64,000 nt of DNA, taken from the NCBI GenBank assembly GCA_910588175.1, contig CAJUQQ010000005.1, forward strand, positions 1-64,000, given 5' to 3'. The DNA is from an uncultured Oscillibacter sp. GTDB lineage: Bacteria; Bacillota; Clostridia; Oscillospirales; Oscillospiraceae. Numbering within the stretch: the stretch's first letter is position 1; every line of letters starts with the position of its first letter. The notes beneath the pieces were generated by a model. The model was not told the DNA's origin. It was given only the letters and a program-made list of their open reading frames with translations, and searched no databases. Shown in pieces: positions 23,900 to 32,541 of this stretch. The position numbers and the translations under genes are program-made.

Positions 23900-25987
23900 A
23901 TGAGTGCCACCTTACATCTTCCCGAGCTCTTCGGCAGCCGGGTCTTCAACGAGGAGACCATGAAGGACCGCCTCTCCCCCGCGTCCTACAGCGCGTGGAA
24001 ACAGTGCGTCACCGAGGGCACGGCCCTGGATATCTCCACCGCCAACGAAATCGCCGAGGCCATGAAGCGGTGGGCCGTGGAACGGGGGGCCACCCATTTC
24101 ACCCACTGGTTCCAGCCCATGACCGGCGTCACCGCCGAAAAGCACGACAGCTTCATCAGCCCCACCGGCGGCGGCCGCATTCTGATGGAGTTCTCCGGCA
24201 AGGAGCTGGTCCGGGGCGAGCCGGACGCGTCCTCCTTCCCCTCCGGCGGCCTCCGCGCCACCTTTGAGGCCCGGGGCTACACCGCCTGGGACCCCACCTC
24301 CTTCGCCTTTTTAAAGGAGGGCTCCCTCTGCGTCCCCACCATCTTCTGCTCCTATTCCGGCCAAGCTCTGGACAAGAAAATGCCCCTCCTCCGGTCCATT
24401 GAGGAGGTCAGCCGCCAGGCCATCCGCATCCTCCGCCTCTTCGGCGACACCGAGAGCCGGAAGGTCATCGCCCAGGTGGGCCCCGAGCAGGAGTATTTCC
24501 TCATCGACAAGCAGCTCTACAACCGGCGCAAGGACCTGCGCATGACGGGCCGGACCTTATTCGGCGCCAAGCCCCCCCGGGGCCAGGAGCTGGACGACCA
24601 CTACTTCGGCGCTATCAAGCCCCGGGTGGCCGCCTACATGAAGGACCTGGACGAGACCCTGTGGGCCCTGGGCATCCCCTCCAAGACCAAGCACAACGAG
24701 GTGGCCCCCTCCCAGCACGAGATGGCCCCCATCTATACCGACGCCAACACCGCCTGCGACCAGAACCAGCTGGTGATGGAGGTGATGAAAAAGGTGGCGG
24801 ACCGCCACGGCCTGGTGTGCCTCCTCCATGAAAAGCCCTTCGCCGGGGTGAACGGCTCCGGCAAGCACGACAACTGGTCCCTCTCCACCGACACGGGGAA
24901 GAACCTCTTCAAGCCCGGCTCCACCCCCAGCCAGAACGCCCGCTTCCTCCTCTTCCTGGCGGCCTTCGTCAAGGGCGTGGACGAGTACCAGGACTTCCTC
25001 CGCACCACCGTGGCCACCGCCGGAAACGACCACCGCCTGGGGGCCCAGGAGGCTCCCCCCGCCGTCCTCTCCATCTTCCTGGGGGACGAGCTGAACGCCG
25101 TGGTGGAGTCCATCATCCAGGGCACCGAGTACACCGACGCCAGCAAGAAAACCCTGGAGATCGGCGTGGACGTGCTCCCCGCCATCCGCCAGGACACCAC
25201 GGACCGGAACCGGACCTCCCCCATGGCCTTCACCGGCAACAAGTTCGAGTTCCGCATGCTGGGCTCCTCCCAGTCCATCTCCGGGCCCAACATCGCCCTG
25301 AACACCATCATGGCCGAGGAGCTCAAACAGTTCGCCGACGAGCTGGAGTCCTCCGCCGACTTCCAGGCCGACCTCCAGAAGCTGATCCGCCGGACCTTCA
25401 CCCAGCACCAGCGGATCATCTTCAACGGAAACGGCTACGACGGCAACTGGATTGCCGAGGCGGAACGCCGGGGGCTGGCCAACCTCAAATCCACCGCCGA
25501 CGCCCTGCCCGCCTATGTCCAGCAGAAGAACATCGACCTCTTTGTCAAGCACGGCATCTACACGGAGGAGGAGGTCCGGGCCCGGTATGAGATCCACGTG
25601 GAGAACTACCGCACCGTCCTCACCATCGAGGCCAGCACCATGATCGACATGATCCGCCACGAGATTCTCCCTGCGGTCTCCAAGTACGCCGCCGACCTCT
25701 GCGCCCGGGCGGAGCGCAAGAAGAGCCTGGGTATTCCCTGCGCCTACGAGATCAATACGGCCCTGGGGATTGCCGAGATCACCGACAATCTGATGGAGGA
25801 TTGCCGCGTCCTGGCCTCGGACCTGGAGGACATGCCCGCCGGGCCGGAGGAGGCCATGCGCTACTGCCACGACACCCTGATTTCCGATATGGGCGTGGCC
25901 CGCGCCTCTGTCGACGCCCTGGAAGTCCTCACCGCTTCCGAGTATTGGCCCATGCCGGTATACTCGGAGCTGCTGTTCTCCGTGTAA
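23900..25987 (+). CDS. glnN: Glutamine synthetase type III
   Basis: 695 residues, the size of the GSIII family. It makes glutamine from glutamate, ammonia and ATP in the cytoplasm. Visible are FTHWFQPMTG with the following EKHDSF, a QVGPEQEYFLID metal-binding stretch, KHNEVAPSQHEMAP and FAGVNGSGKHDNWS in the active site, and NRTSPMAFTGNKFEFRMLGS. GAGGAGG precedes the ATG. It follows asnB after 112 bp with its own likely promoter; the two together form a small nitrogen-assimilation block. A strong terminator follows. Confidence 0.96.
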   Translation: MSATLHLPELFGSRVFNEETMKDRLSPASYSAWKQCVTEGTALDISTANEIAEAMKRWAVERGATHFTHWFQPMTGVTAEKHDSFISPTGGGRILMEFSGKELVRGEPDASSFPSGGLRATFEARGYTAWDPTSFAFLKEGSLCVPTIFCSYSGQALDKKMPLLRSIEEVSRQAIRILRLFGDTESRKVIAQVGPEQEYFLIDKQLYNRRKDLRMTGRTLFGAKPPRGQELDDHYFGAIKPRVAAYMKDLDETLWALGIPSKTKHNEVAPSQHEMAPIYTDANTACDQNQLVMEVMKKVADRHGLVCLLHEKPFAGVNGSGKHDNWSLSTDTGKNLFKPGSTPSQNARFLLFLAAFVKGVDEYQDFLRTTVATAGNDHRLGAQEAPPAVLSIFLGDELNAVVESIIQGTEYTDASKKTLEIGVDVLPAIRQDTTDRNRTSPMAFTGNKFEFRMLGSSQSISGPNIALNTIMAEELKQFADELESSADFQADLQKLIRRTFTQHQRIIFNGNGYDGNWIAEAERRGLANLKSTADALPAYVQQKNIDLFVKHGIYTEEEVRARYEIHVENYRTVLTIEASTMIDMIRHEILPAVSKYAADLCARAERKKSLGIPCAYEINTALGIAEITDNLMEDCRVLASDLEDMPAGPEEAMRYCHDTLISDMGVARASVDALEVLTASEYWPMPVYSELLFSV

Positions 25988-26018
25988 CGCCGTCTGCAAA
26001 AACCTCTTCCCCGCCTCC

Positions 26019-26056
26019 AAGCGGCGGCAAGGCCATGGCCTTGCCGCCGCTTTTTT
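26019..26056 (+). terminator. Terminator of glnN
   Basis: A long stem AAGCGGCGGCAAGGCC / GGCCTTGCCGCCGC ending in TTTTTT. Confidence 0.9.
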
Positions 26057-26066
26057 GCGGGTCACC

Positions 26067-26094
26067 TTAATTTTGGGAGGGGCCGTGCCGATAA
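26067..26094 (+). promoter_or_regulatory. Sigma-D-like promoter of an unknown gene
   Basis: TTAA (26067-26070), 16 bp (15 if TAAT is used), then GCCGATAA (26087-26094), a full match to the sigma-28/sigma-D -10 box. The -35 surroundings CTTAATTTT are identical to those of the flagellin promoter. Confidence 0.7.
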
Positions 26095-26198
26095 CATAAG
26101 TAAACAAAAAAATTTGGCAAGAGGGGAACCCTGGAGCAGAGAGCGCCTTTTTGTTTTGAAACCCTCTGTATTTTGTGATCACAAGGAGGACCGTAATT

Positions 26199-27347
26199 AT
26201 GTCCATGCCAACCATTCTGCCCTCGGGCCAGCTCCACCCGGACGCCCTCAAGGGTCCCTTTGTCAAACATATCAGCAGCAGCACCTCCGCTCCCGCAGGC
26301 GGACCCGGCGTGAAGGTATCCGGCGGCGCCATGGCGGACCGCTGGAAAGCGGAGGAGAAACGCGTCAATGCATATTGGCGGGAGCACCGGGACGAGGCCA
26401 TCGACCTGACGCCCCAGCTGAGCGGCAAGCGGGTGGATTCCTACGACGGCAAAACCGTTGTGGAAAACCAGGGCATGGGGCTTATTGTCGAGACCATTCA
26501 GCCCGGCGTCTTCACCGCCGAGGACGCGAATAAATCCGCGGCCTCCGGCGGGGCTACCCATGGGTTCTTCTACCGCAAGACGGATTTCCTGTTCAGCGCC
26601 GCCCAGGAGTACACCGCCCTTGGCGAAAACGAGGTGTTCCGCCACCGCAATATCGACGATGTGAATTTTGTCCGGGACACGCTGGACTTTTTTACCAACG
26701 GAAATTACACCCAGGCGGACGTCAACCGCATGCAGGATCAGATGACGGCGGTGGTTCGGGAGCTGGCCCAGCAGATGAAGGACGGCGGAGCGCCGGATTT
26801 GAGCAAGGTAACGGCCACCCTGACCGTGGGCGGCGGGGAGGTTTCCATTTCCCAGCTCTTGGAGATGCAGAAAACGGGGCGGGAGCTGTCGGAGTCCTTC
26901 AGCGGGATAACCTCCGGCTCCTTGACCGGCCATAATATTGAGGGGTTCGCGAAAATGGGAATTGCAAAATCCCTGGGCAGCTATTATGGCCGCGATCAGG
27001 GAGCGGTTGGGCAGATGTTCTCCCAAGGCATCGACCGGCTGTATGAAAAGGGCATGGCACAGCTTGAAAAGGCGGACGCCTGGGCGAAGAGCGTATCCTA
27101 CGCCGCCGGAACCTCTGGCAATCGGGACGCGGTGAACACCGAACGGAACATCGCCGGTTTGTTTTCCAAGCTGAACACGGAAAGCAAAAGCGGCCTTATC
27201 CAGAGCTTTTCCTCCACGCTGGCCCAGGCAAGGGCGCTGGTTCAGCAGTATTGCAGTCAGTACAATCTGTCAACCTCCCATGTGGGCCTGGCCGGAGCCA
27301 CGGCGGGGATTGAATCGTTCTTCCAGGCGTGGACGAATCAGCTGTAA
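26199..27347 (+). CDS. Unknown protein, possible sigma-D (motility) regulon member
   Basis: 382 residues; I do not recognise the family. No signal peptide or membrane segment is visible. The N-terminal 45 residues look disordered (Pro/Ser/Gly). A charged helical stretch follows, then a mixed domain (VENQGMGLIVETIQPGVFTA). The C-terminal half is helical with glycine-rich turns (GGGEVSISQLLEMQKTGREL, KLNTESKSGLIQSFSSTLAQ). ATG 26199 is chosen for its AAGGAGGA site at 26183-26190; in-frame codons upstream lie inside or before that site. The only promoter-like signal upstream is the sigma-D type at 26067, so a link to motility or chemotaxis is inferred. A terminator follows at 27395. Confidence 0.8.
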   Translation: MSMPTILPSGQLHPDALKGPFVKHISSSTSAPAGGPGVKVSGGAMADRWKAEEKRVNAYWREHRDEAIDLTPQLSGKRVDSYDGKTVVENQGMGLIVETIQPGVFTAEDANKSAASGGATHGFFYRKTDFLFSAAQEYTALGENEVFRHRNIDDVNFVRDTLDFFTNGNYTQADVNRMQDQMTAVVRELAQQMKDGGAPDLSKVTATLTVGGGEVSISQLLEMQKTGRELSESFSGITSGSLTGHNIEGFAKMGIAKSLGSYYGRDQGAVGQMFSQGIDRLYEKGMAQLEKADAWAKSVSYAAGTSGNRDAVNTERNIAGLFSKLNTESKSGLIQSFSSTLAQARALVQQYCSQYNLSTSHVGLAGATAGIESFFQAWTNQL

Positions 27348-27394
27348 ATTCCTCCGGACAGACGAACGTCTTCTTCCTTGGCGGCGAAACGAAA

Positions 27395-27425
27395 GGGACC
27401 CGGAGCGGATATGCTCCGGGTCCCT
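27395..27425 (+). terminator. Terminator hairpin, left copy
   Basis: GGGACCCGGAGC-GGATAT-GCTCCGGGTCCC. The same 31 bases recur at 27590-27620 on the far side of the 162-bp element. This copy keeps the left flank CGAAA but has only one T after the stem. Confidence 0.85.
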
Positions 27426-27587
27426 CAGGCTGTCGAAAATGTCTTTTCGCCAGCCTGAGCAAGTTTTTTGGACCTTTAAAAAGTTCCAAAAAACTTCTGA
27501 TTGAAAACGAGAGAAACCCCTGATGGGTTTCTCTCGTAGCTCTTTTCCTTTCCGTTCCCTTGCGGACAGCACTTTTTCGACAAGCTG
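27426..27587. mobile_element. 162-bp multi-hairpin repeat element, copy A
   Basis: The ends are imperfect inverted repeats: CAGGCTGTCGAAAA on the left and the complement of CAGCTTGTCGAAAA on the right. Inside are hairpins CAGGCTG..CAGCCTG, AAGTTTTTTGGA..TCCAAAAAACTT and GAGAGAAACCC..GGGTTTCTCTC. A nearly identical copy of exactly the same length lies inverted at 37041-37202. It has no coding capacity of its own, which suggests a MITE-like element. It lies between two identical terminator hairpins. Confidence 0.75.
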
Positions 27588-27589
27588 CC

Positions 27590-27625
27590 GGGACCCGGAG
27601 CGGATATGCTCCGGGTCCCTTTCGT
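27590..27625 (+). terminator. Terminator hairpin, right copy
   Basis: The same GGGACCCGGAGC...GCTCCGGGTCCC hairpin as at 27395, here followed by TTTCGTT, the right flank of what would have been one symmetrical terminator. Confidence 0.8.
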
Positions 27626-27640
27626 TATGCTATTCCTATG

Positions 27641-27766
27641 CTATTCCTTTGCCTTCGGCTTATACTGTTCCTCTCCGCTTTCGACGTACTTGATTAAATT
27701 AATAATCTCCTCCGCCGTCCACCCAGCGCTCTGCAGCGCCTCGATCAATCGAAAATTCTCCTGCAT
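27641..27766 (-). CDS. Small protein, 41 residues
   Basis: The minus-strand frame ATG 27766 to TAG 27641 encodes MQENFRLIEALQSAGWTAEE... ending KPKAKE. A GTG two codons upstream (27772) is an alternative start and is better spaced from AAGGAGG. The peptide is soluble-looking: an amphipathic helix, GWTAEEI, then SGEEQYKPK. Short peptides of this look recur in related clostridia, as far as I recall, without assigned function. It lies just after ricT on the same strand, about 75 bp from its stop. Confidence 0.6.
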   Translation of the reverse strand: MQENFRLIEALQSAGWTAEEIINLIKYVESGEEQYKPKAKE

Positions 27767-27844
27767 GTTCACCGTTCAGTACCTCCTTCTTCTCCGTCCA
27801 CAGCCCTTGTTCCAGCCGCTTGGCAATTCGGTCCTATCAAGTCC

Positions 27845-29062
27845 TCACTTGGGCGCGTCTCCGCCCTTGCCGCCGCCCCGGCGGCCGCCCCGGTAAGGCG
27901 GGCGGCGGCGCTTGTTCTCCCCGGCGGGGCGGTCCTCCCGCTGGTCCCGCTGGCCCTCCGGGCGGCTTTGCTGTCTGGGGGGACGGGGAGGCGGCCCCCC
28001 CTGTTTCTTGGGGGCCTGCTGAACCGGCGGCCCCTCGGGACGGGGGCCCCTCCGGCTCCGGCCGCCCCGGTGGCGGTGGCGGGGCTTGCCGTCCCCCTCG
28101 GTGCCCATCTTCTCCCGGCGGGGGGCCTCCGCCAGGTGGTCGTCGGTGTAATAGGAGGTGGAGAATACCGGCTGAATCAGCTCCTCCTCCTCCCGCTCCT
28201 CCACAAAGCGGGCGGTCCGCTCGGGAATCTCAATGCCCTCCCGGCTGCCCTTGCCGTTGCGCAGGACCTTGATCTCACAGGCGCGATAGGTTTTCAGGCT
28301 CTCCGGCGCGCTGTCCAGGCTGACCTTCACCCGCTCCCGCAGCAGCTCCACGCCTTTCACGTTGCCCGGCCCGTCGGGGGTCTGGACGAAGGACTCCGGC
28401 TTGGGCATCCGCTTGGCGGCGTCCTCATAGGCGTTCTGCTCGTACTTGAGACAGCACATCAGCCGCCCGCAGGTGCCGGAGATCTTGGTGGGATTCAGGC
28501 TCAAGTTCTGGGTCTTGGCCATCTTGATGGAGACGGGCAGAAAGCCGTCCAGGAATTGGGCGCAGCAGAACGGCCGCCCGCAGATTCCCAGGCCCCCGAT
28601 CATCTTCGCCTCGTCCCGGACGCCGATCTGCCGCAGCTCAATCCGCGCCCGGAAGACGGAGGCCAGGTCCCGGACCAGCTCCCGGAAGTCCACCCGCCCG
28701 TCGGCGGTGAAGTAGAACACGATCTTGTTGCTGTCAAAGCCCACGGAGACGCTGACCAGCTTCATCTCCAGCCCGTGGTCCGCGATCTTGCCCTCGCAGA
28801 TGTCAAAGGCCTCCCGCTCCCGCTTCCGGTTGTACTCCACCACCCGGAAATCGTTCTCCGTGGCCCGGCGGACAATGGCGCTGAGGGGCTTGACGATCAG
28901 CTCGTCCGCCACCTCGTGGTTCCCCTGGGTGCAGGTGGCAAACTCCAAGCCCTGGGCGGTCTGCACGATGACGTTCTCCCCCATGCGGACCTGGATGCCC
29001 CTGGGGTCGAAGAAATAGGTCTTGCTGCCGCCCCGAAAGCGGACACTGATGACTTCAGTCAA
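27845..29062 (-). CDS. ricT: Regulatory iron-sulfur-containing complex subunit RicT (PSP1 domain)
   Basis: 405 residues. The PSP1/YaaT core (about 1-270) shows YFFDPRGIQVRMGENVIVQT, YFTADGRVDFRELVRDL, and the cysteine motifs GGLGICGRPFCCAQFL and GTCGRLMCCLKYE. In Bacillus, RicT acts with RicA and RicF in RNase Y-dependent processing, competence and sporulation. The last ~130 residues are an unusual Arg/Pro/Gly-rich tail that may bind RNA. The start is TTG 29062: TTGA overlaps the holB stop and GAGGAG lies in front. The holB-ricT order is typical of Firmicutes. Confidence 0.9.
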   Translation of the reverse strand: MTEVISVRFRGGSKTYFFDPRGIQVRMGENVIVQTAQGLEFATCTQGNHEVADELIVKPLSAIVRRATENDFRVVEYNRKREREAFDICEGKIADHGLEMKLVSVSVGFDSNKIVFYFTADGRVDFRELVRDLASVFRARIELRQIGVRDEAKMIGGLGICGRPFCCAQFLDGFLPVSIKMAKTQNLSLNPTKISGTCGRLMCCLKYEQNAYEDAAKRMPKPESFVQTPDGPGNVKGVELLRERVKVSLDSAPESLKTYRACEIKVLRNGKGSREGIEIPERTARFVEEREEEELIQPVFSTSYYTDDHLAEAPRREKMGTEGDGKPRHRHRGGRSRRGPRPEGPPVQQAPKKQGGPPPRPPRQQSRPEGQRDQREDRPAGENKRRRPPYRGGRRGGGKGGDAPK

Positions 29063-29907
29063 AATAACTCCTCCAATTCAGCGGCCAGGGCCCCCAGCAC
29101 ATGGCCGGGGCCCACGTTATAGCCGCACTCCTGCCGGTAGATTTTCATGAGTTCGATTGCGCGGACAATCCGCGTTTTGCCCAGGCGCTTCCCCAGCTCC
29201 TCCGCCAGGGCCCGGTCCTCCGCCTCCCCGCCGTAGAGAACAACCAGCGCTTGGGAAAGCAGCGCCTCGCTCCGCGCCAGAAGGGCGCTCAGGTCCTCCC
29301 GGCTGAGCTTTTTCTTCTCCAGCCGCACCGCCAGCTCCGCCGCGCTTCCCCGCCGGCCCTTCAAAAGGCAGCGGCAGAGGGCCTCTCCGTCCCCCTCCGC
29401 CTCCCGGGGGGGCGGCCCGGCGGGATGGAGCTTCAGCTCCACGCAGCGGGACCGCAGGGTCCGGAGCACCGCCGCCGGGTTTTCCGCGCAGAAGAGGAAG
29501 GCGGCATAGGGCGGCCCCTCCTCCACCAGCTTCAGCAGGACGTTCTGGTCCTGCTCCGTCAGCAGGGCGCAGTCCGGAAAGAGATAGACCTTCCGGGCCC
29601 CCTCGTTGGGGCGGATGTAGGCGTCCCGCCGGACCTCCCGTATGGTTTCCACGGAGAGGAGCTTCCGCCCCTCGTCCCGAACGGTCAGCACGTCGGGGTG
29701 GATGTCCTCCCGGACCTTCCGGCAGGCGGGGCAGACGCCGCAGGGCCGGTCCTCCCCGGCGCACTGAAAGGCGGCGGCGGCGAAGCGGGCGGCCTCCAGC
29801 CGGTCCCCGGGGCCGGTGAAAAGCAGCGCGTGGGACAGCGCCCCCCGGGCCGCGGCGGCGCGGAGGCGGGAGAGGACGGGGTCCTCTCCTGGGCGGACTG
29901 GGGCCAT
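29059..29907 (-). CDS. holB: DNA polymerase III subunit delta'
   Basis: 282 residues, a clamp-loader subunit. LSHALLFTGPGDRLEAARF stands where the Walker A would be and lacks the GKT, as in delta'. Zinc cysteines lie in CGVCPACRKV, followed by HPDVLTV, RKVYLFPDCALLTEQDQN, and SRCVELKL as the Arg-finger region. Short for the family. It is followed by ricT with a 4-bp overlap. AAGGAG precedes the ATG. Confidence 0.88.
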   Translation of the reverse strand: MAPVRPGEDPVLSRLRAAAARGALSHALLFTGPGDRLEAARFAAAAFQCAGEDRPCGVCPACRKVREDIHPDVLTVRDEGRKLLSVETIREVRRDAYIRPNEGARKVYLFPDCALLTEQDQNVLLKLVEEGPPYAAFLFCAENPAAVLRTLRSRCVELKLHPAGPPPREAEGDGEALCRCLLKGRRGSAAELAVRLEKKKLSREDLSALLARSEALLSQALVVLYGGEAEDRALAEELGKRLGKTRIVRAIELMKIYRQECGYNVGPGHVLGALAAELEELF

Positions 29908-30017
29908 GGCGGGACTCCTTTCTCCCCGGCGGAGCCGGTATGATACCTTATGGAACCGATTGTATCACAAGACGTGAAAAAAAGAAAGCGGGGATTTTTG
30001 CGATTCCTGGAAGCCCC

Positions 30018-31028
30018 TCACTCCGCCGGCCAGAGGATGTCCCGGGCCACTGGCGTGTAGAAGAGGCGCTCCACCTCTCTCCGCTCCCGGGTCTGGCCCA
30101 GAATCCACATCAGCTTCGCCGCCACGGCCTCCGTGGTCATGTCATAGGCCTCCAGAACCCCCAGCTTGTTTTTCAGGTCGTGGCCCACGTGGTAGACCCC
30201 CACGTCGCTGCCCTCGTTTTCCACCTGGGTGGTGATCACCACGGTTTTCCCCGCCGCCAGGGCCTCGTCCACGCAGTGGTAGAAGCCTCCGGATTCCGGC
30301 AGGCCCCCCACGCCGAAGCTCTCGATAATCAGCCCGTCGTTCCGCTCCAGCAGATAGTCCGCCGCCCCCCGGTCCATGCCGGGCAGAAGCTTCAAAAGGG
30401 CCACCCGGGTGTTCAGCGCGTCGTAAAACAGCGGGTAGGCCCCGCAGTCCGGGCGGATATACCGGAGGAGCACACCGTCCCGGAGGATGCCGAGATAGGG
30501 ATAGTTGATACTGGAGAAGGCCTGGAAGCTCTTGGACCGGGTCTTCTTGGCCCGGGTGCCGGGGATGACCTTGCTGTCGAAGACGATGGAAACCCCCGGC
30601 AGGTCCTCCGCCGCGCAGCGGAAGGCGTCGGACAAATTCGTCTTGGAGTCCGTGGAGTCAAAGCCAATGGGCCTTTGGGCCCCGGTCAAAACGATGGGCT
30701 TGGGACTCCCCTGAATGAGGTAGCTCAGCGCCGCCGCCGTGTAGGCCATGGTGTCCGTGCCGTGGGTGAGGACGAAGCCGTCGTAGCGGCCGTAGTTCTC
30801 CCGGAGGCACCGGGTCATTTGCAGCCAGTGGCCGGGGCCGATGTTGGTGCTGTCCAGGTTCAAAAGCTGAAGGCAGTCCACGGCGCAGATATCCGAAATG
30901 CCGGGGACGTGGCGCAAAAGCTGCTCCGTGGTCAGCTCCGGGGCCAGGCCTCCCTCCGTCACCTCCGAGGCGATGGTGCCGCCGGTGCCGATGAGGAGGA
31001 CGCGCTTTTTGTCTTTTGTGTGTGGCAT
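30018..31028 (-). CDS. ansA: L-asparaginase, type I
   Basis: 336 residues, no signal peptide, so cytoplasmic. The two threonine-containing signatures are clear: LLIGTGGTIASEV at the N-terminus and VLTHGTDTMAYTAAAL near residue 85, with VLTGAQRPI after. It hydrolyses asparagine to aspartate and ammonia. Monocistronic, behind a consensus promoter (31065-31093) and divergent from gap. With the T-box-controlled asnB in the same region the cell can both make and degrade asparagine. Confidence 0.93.
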   Translation of the reverse strand: MPHTKDKKRVLLIGTGGTIASEVTEGGLAPELTTEQLLRHVPGISDICAVDCLQLLNLDSTNIGPGHWLQMTRCLRENYGRYDGFVLTHGTDTMAYTAAALSYLIQGSPKPIVLTGAQRPIGFDSTDSKTNLSDAFRCAAEDLPGVSIVFDSKVIPGTRAKKTRSKSFQAFSSINYPYLGILRDGVLLRYIRPDCGAYPLFYDALNTRVALLKLLPGMDRGAADYLLERNDGLIIESFGVGGLPESGGFYHCVDEALAAGKTVVITTQVENEGSDVGVYHVGHDLKNKLGVLEAYDMTTEAVAAKLMWILGQTRERREVERLFYTPVARDILWPAE

Positions 31029-31064
31029 GGAGAACCTCCTTGAAGCGGGGGATATAGCGGTTTT

Positions 31065-31093
31065 ATTATAGGTGTTCCGAGACGGGCTGTCAA
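31065..31093 (-). promoter_or_regulatory. Consensus promoter of the asparaginase gene
   Basis: The minus strand has TTGACA (31088-31093), 17 bp, TATAAT (31065-31070): a perfect sigma-A match. Confidence 0.85.
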
Positions 31094-31257
31094 CCGGCGG
31101 AAAACCGCCGGAGGGCCTCTCCGCCGCATAATTCCCCGCTCCTTTGGGAATCCTTTTCCAGGGGGGCGGAACCGGCCGGTCCGCGGAATGGGGAAAGGCG
31201 ATGCTTTATTATCAAAAATTCACAACGGCCCTTACAAATTGTTGTTTGAAATGATGA

Positions 31258-31286
31258 TTGCCAAAAACTTCACGCTGTGATACTAT
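31258..31286 (+). promoter_or_regulatory. Promoter of gap
   Basis: TTGCCA (31258-31263), 17 bp, TACTAT (31281-31286), about 90 bp before the GAAAGGAG site. The 31094-31257 stretch between the divergent promoters shows only two GC-rich inverted repeats and no gene. Confidence 0.65.
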
Positions 31287-31382
31287 TACTTCTGGAAAAG
31301 ACCTAAACAAATCGTTTACGCAATCGTTTATATGGCATTCCGGTACAAATTGTACCCAAATATCGAAAGGAGTTCCTGTATT

Positions 31383-32396
31383 ATGAAAGCGAAAATCGGC
31401 ATCAATGGTTTTGGCCGCATCGGCCGCATCGTGTTCCGCGCCGCCCTGAAGCGCGACGACGTCGAGGTCGTCGGCCTGAACGACCCCTTCATGAACCCCG
31501 AGTATATGGCCTACATGCTGAAGTATGACAGCGTGCACGGCCGCTTCCCCGGCGAGGTGACCTACACCGCCGACGCCCTGGTCGTCGACGGCAAGGAGTT
31601 CAAGGTCTTCACCGCCAAGGAAGTCAGCGACATCCCCTGGGCCAGCGTCGGCGCCGAGTATATCTGCGAGTGCACCGGCCAACACCTGGAAAAAAGCAAG
31701 TGCGAGGGCCACATCAAGGCCGGAGCCAAGCACGTCATCATGGGCGCCCCCTCCAAGGACGACACCCCGATGTTCGTCATGGGCGTGAACAACAAAAAGT
31801 ACACCTCCGACATGACCTATGTCTCCAACGCCTCCTGCACCACCAACTGCCTGGCCCCCATCGCCAAGGTCCTGAACGAGAAGTTCGGCATCATCGAGGG
31901 TCTGATGACCACCGTGCACTCCGTCACCCCCACCCAAAAGCTGCTGGACGGCGCTTCCATGAAGGACTGGCGCGGCGGCCGGGCGGCCACCGGCAACATC
32001 ATCCCCTCCTCCACCGGCGCGGCCAAGGCCGTGGGCAAGGTCATCCCCGAGCTGAACGGCAAGCTCACCGGCATCTCCATGCGCGTTCCCACCCTGGACG
32101 TGTCCGTGGTGGACCTGACCGCCCGTCTGGAAAAGCCCGCCAGCTATGAGGACATCTGCAAGGCCATGAAGGAAGCCAGCGAGGGTGAGCTGAAGGGCAT
32201 TCTGGGCTACACCGACGAGGATGTGGTCTCCAGCGACTTCCTGGGCTGCCCCCTCACCTCCATCTTCGACAAGAAGGCCGGCCTGTCCCTGACCGACAAC
32301 TTTGTCAAGGTCGTCTCCTGGTACGACAACGAGACCGGCTACGCCAACAAGATGGTGGAGCTGATCGCCTATATGTTCTCCGTGGATAACAAGTAA
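31383..32396 (+). CDS. gap: Glyceraldehyde-3-phosphate dehydrogenase
   Basis: 337 residues. NAD-binding start KIGINGFGRIGRIVFRAAL, catalytic SNASCTTNCLAPIA with the nucleophilic Cys near residue 153, and the C-terminal SWYDNETGYANKM. It is the central glycolytic enzyme; codon use is strongly biased, as expected for high expression. ATG 31383 has GAAAGGAG in front; an in-frame start 51 bp upstream lacks family similarity. Single gene with a strong terminator. Confidence 0.97.
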   Translation: MKAKIGINGFGRIGRIVFRAALKRDDVEVVGLNDPFMNPEYMAYMLKYDSVHGRFPGEVTYTADALVVDGKEFKVFTAKEVSDIPWASVGAEYICECTGQHLEKSKCEGHIKAGAKHVIMGAPSKDDTPMFVMGVNNKKYTSDMTYVSNASCTTNCLAPIAKVLNEKFGIIEGLMTTVHSVTPTQKLLDGASMKDWRGGRAATGNIIPSSTGAAKAVGKVIPELNGKLTGISMRVPTLDVSVVDLTARLEKPASYEDICKAMKEASEGELKGILGYTDEDVVSSDFLGCPLTSIFDKKAGLSLTDNFVKVVSWYDNETGYANKMVELIAYMFSVDNK

Positions 32397-32420
32397 GCTT
32401 CGTCTTCCGACCGTCTTTCA

Positions 32421-32455
32421 GGCCCCGCCGCTTTCAAAGCGGCGGGGCCTTTTTC
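32421..32455 (+). terminator. Terminator of gap
   Basis: GGCCCCGCCGCTTT-C-AAAGCGGCGGGGCC followed by TTTTT. Confidence 0.95.
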
Positions 32456-32463
32456 GCCTTTTC

Positions 32464-32492
32464 TTGCGGAGCGTGCCGGGATCTGGTATAAT
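32464..32492 (+). promoter_or_regulatory. Promoter of the small toxin-like peptide gene
   Basis: TTGCGG (32464-32469), 17 bp, then an extended -10 TGGTATAAT (TATAAT at 32487-32492). Predicted RNA start near 32499. Confidence 0.8.
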
Positions 32493-32541
32493 GGCTCTGC
32501 CGTCCTTTCTCCGTCCCGTAAGTGGGAAGGAGGTGAATTCC

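Noticed and set aside
27270..27572. Matching short open frames over the two 162-bp elements (also 36891-37289)
   Set aside because: The shared peptide arises because the DNA element is duplicated; the frames cross terminator hairpins and have no binding sites.
27606..27896. Plus-strand hydrophobic ORF beginning MLRVPFVMLF
   Set aside because: It starts inside a terminator hairpin, has no binding site and is antisense to the better supported small ORF and the ricT end.
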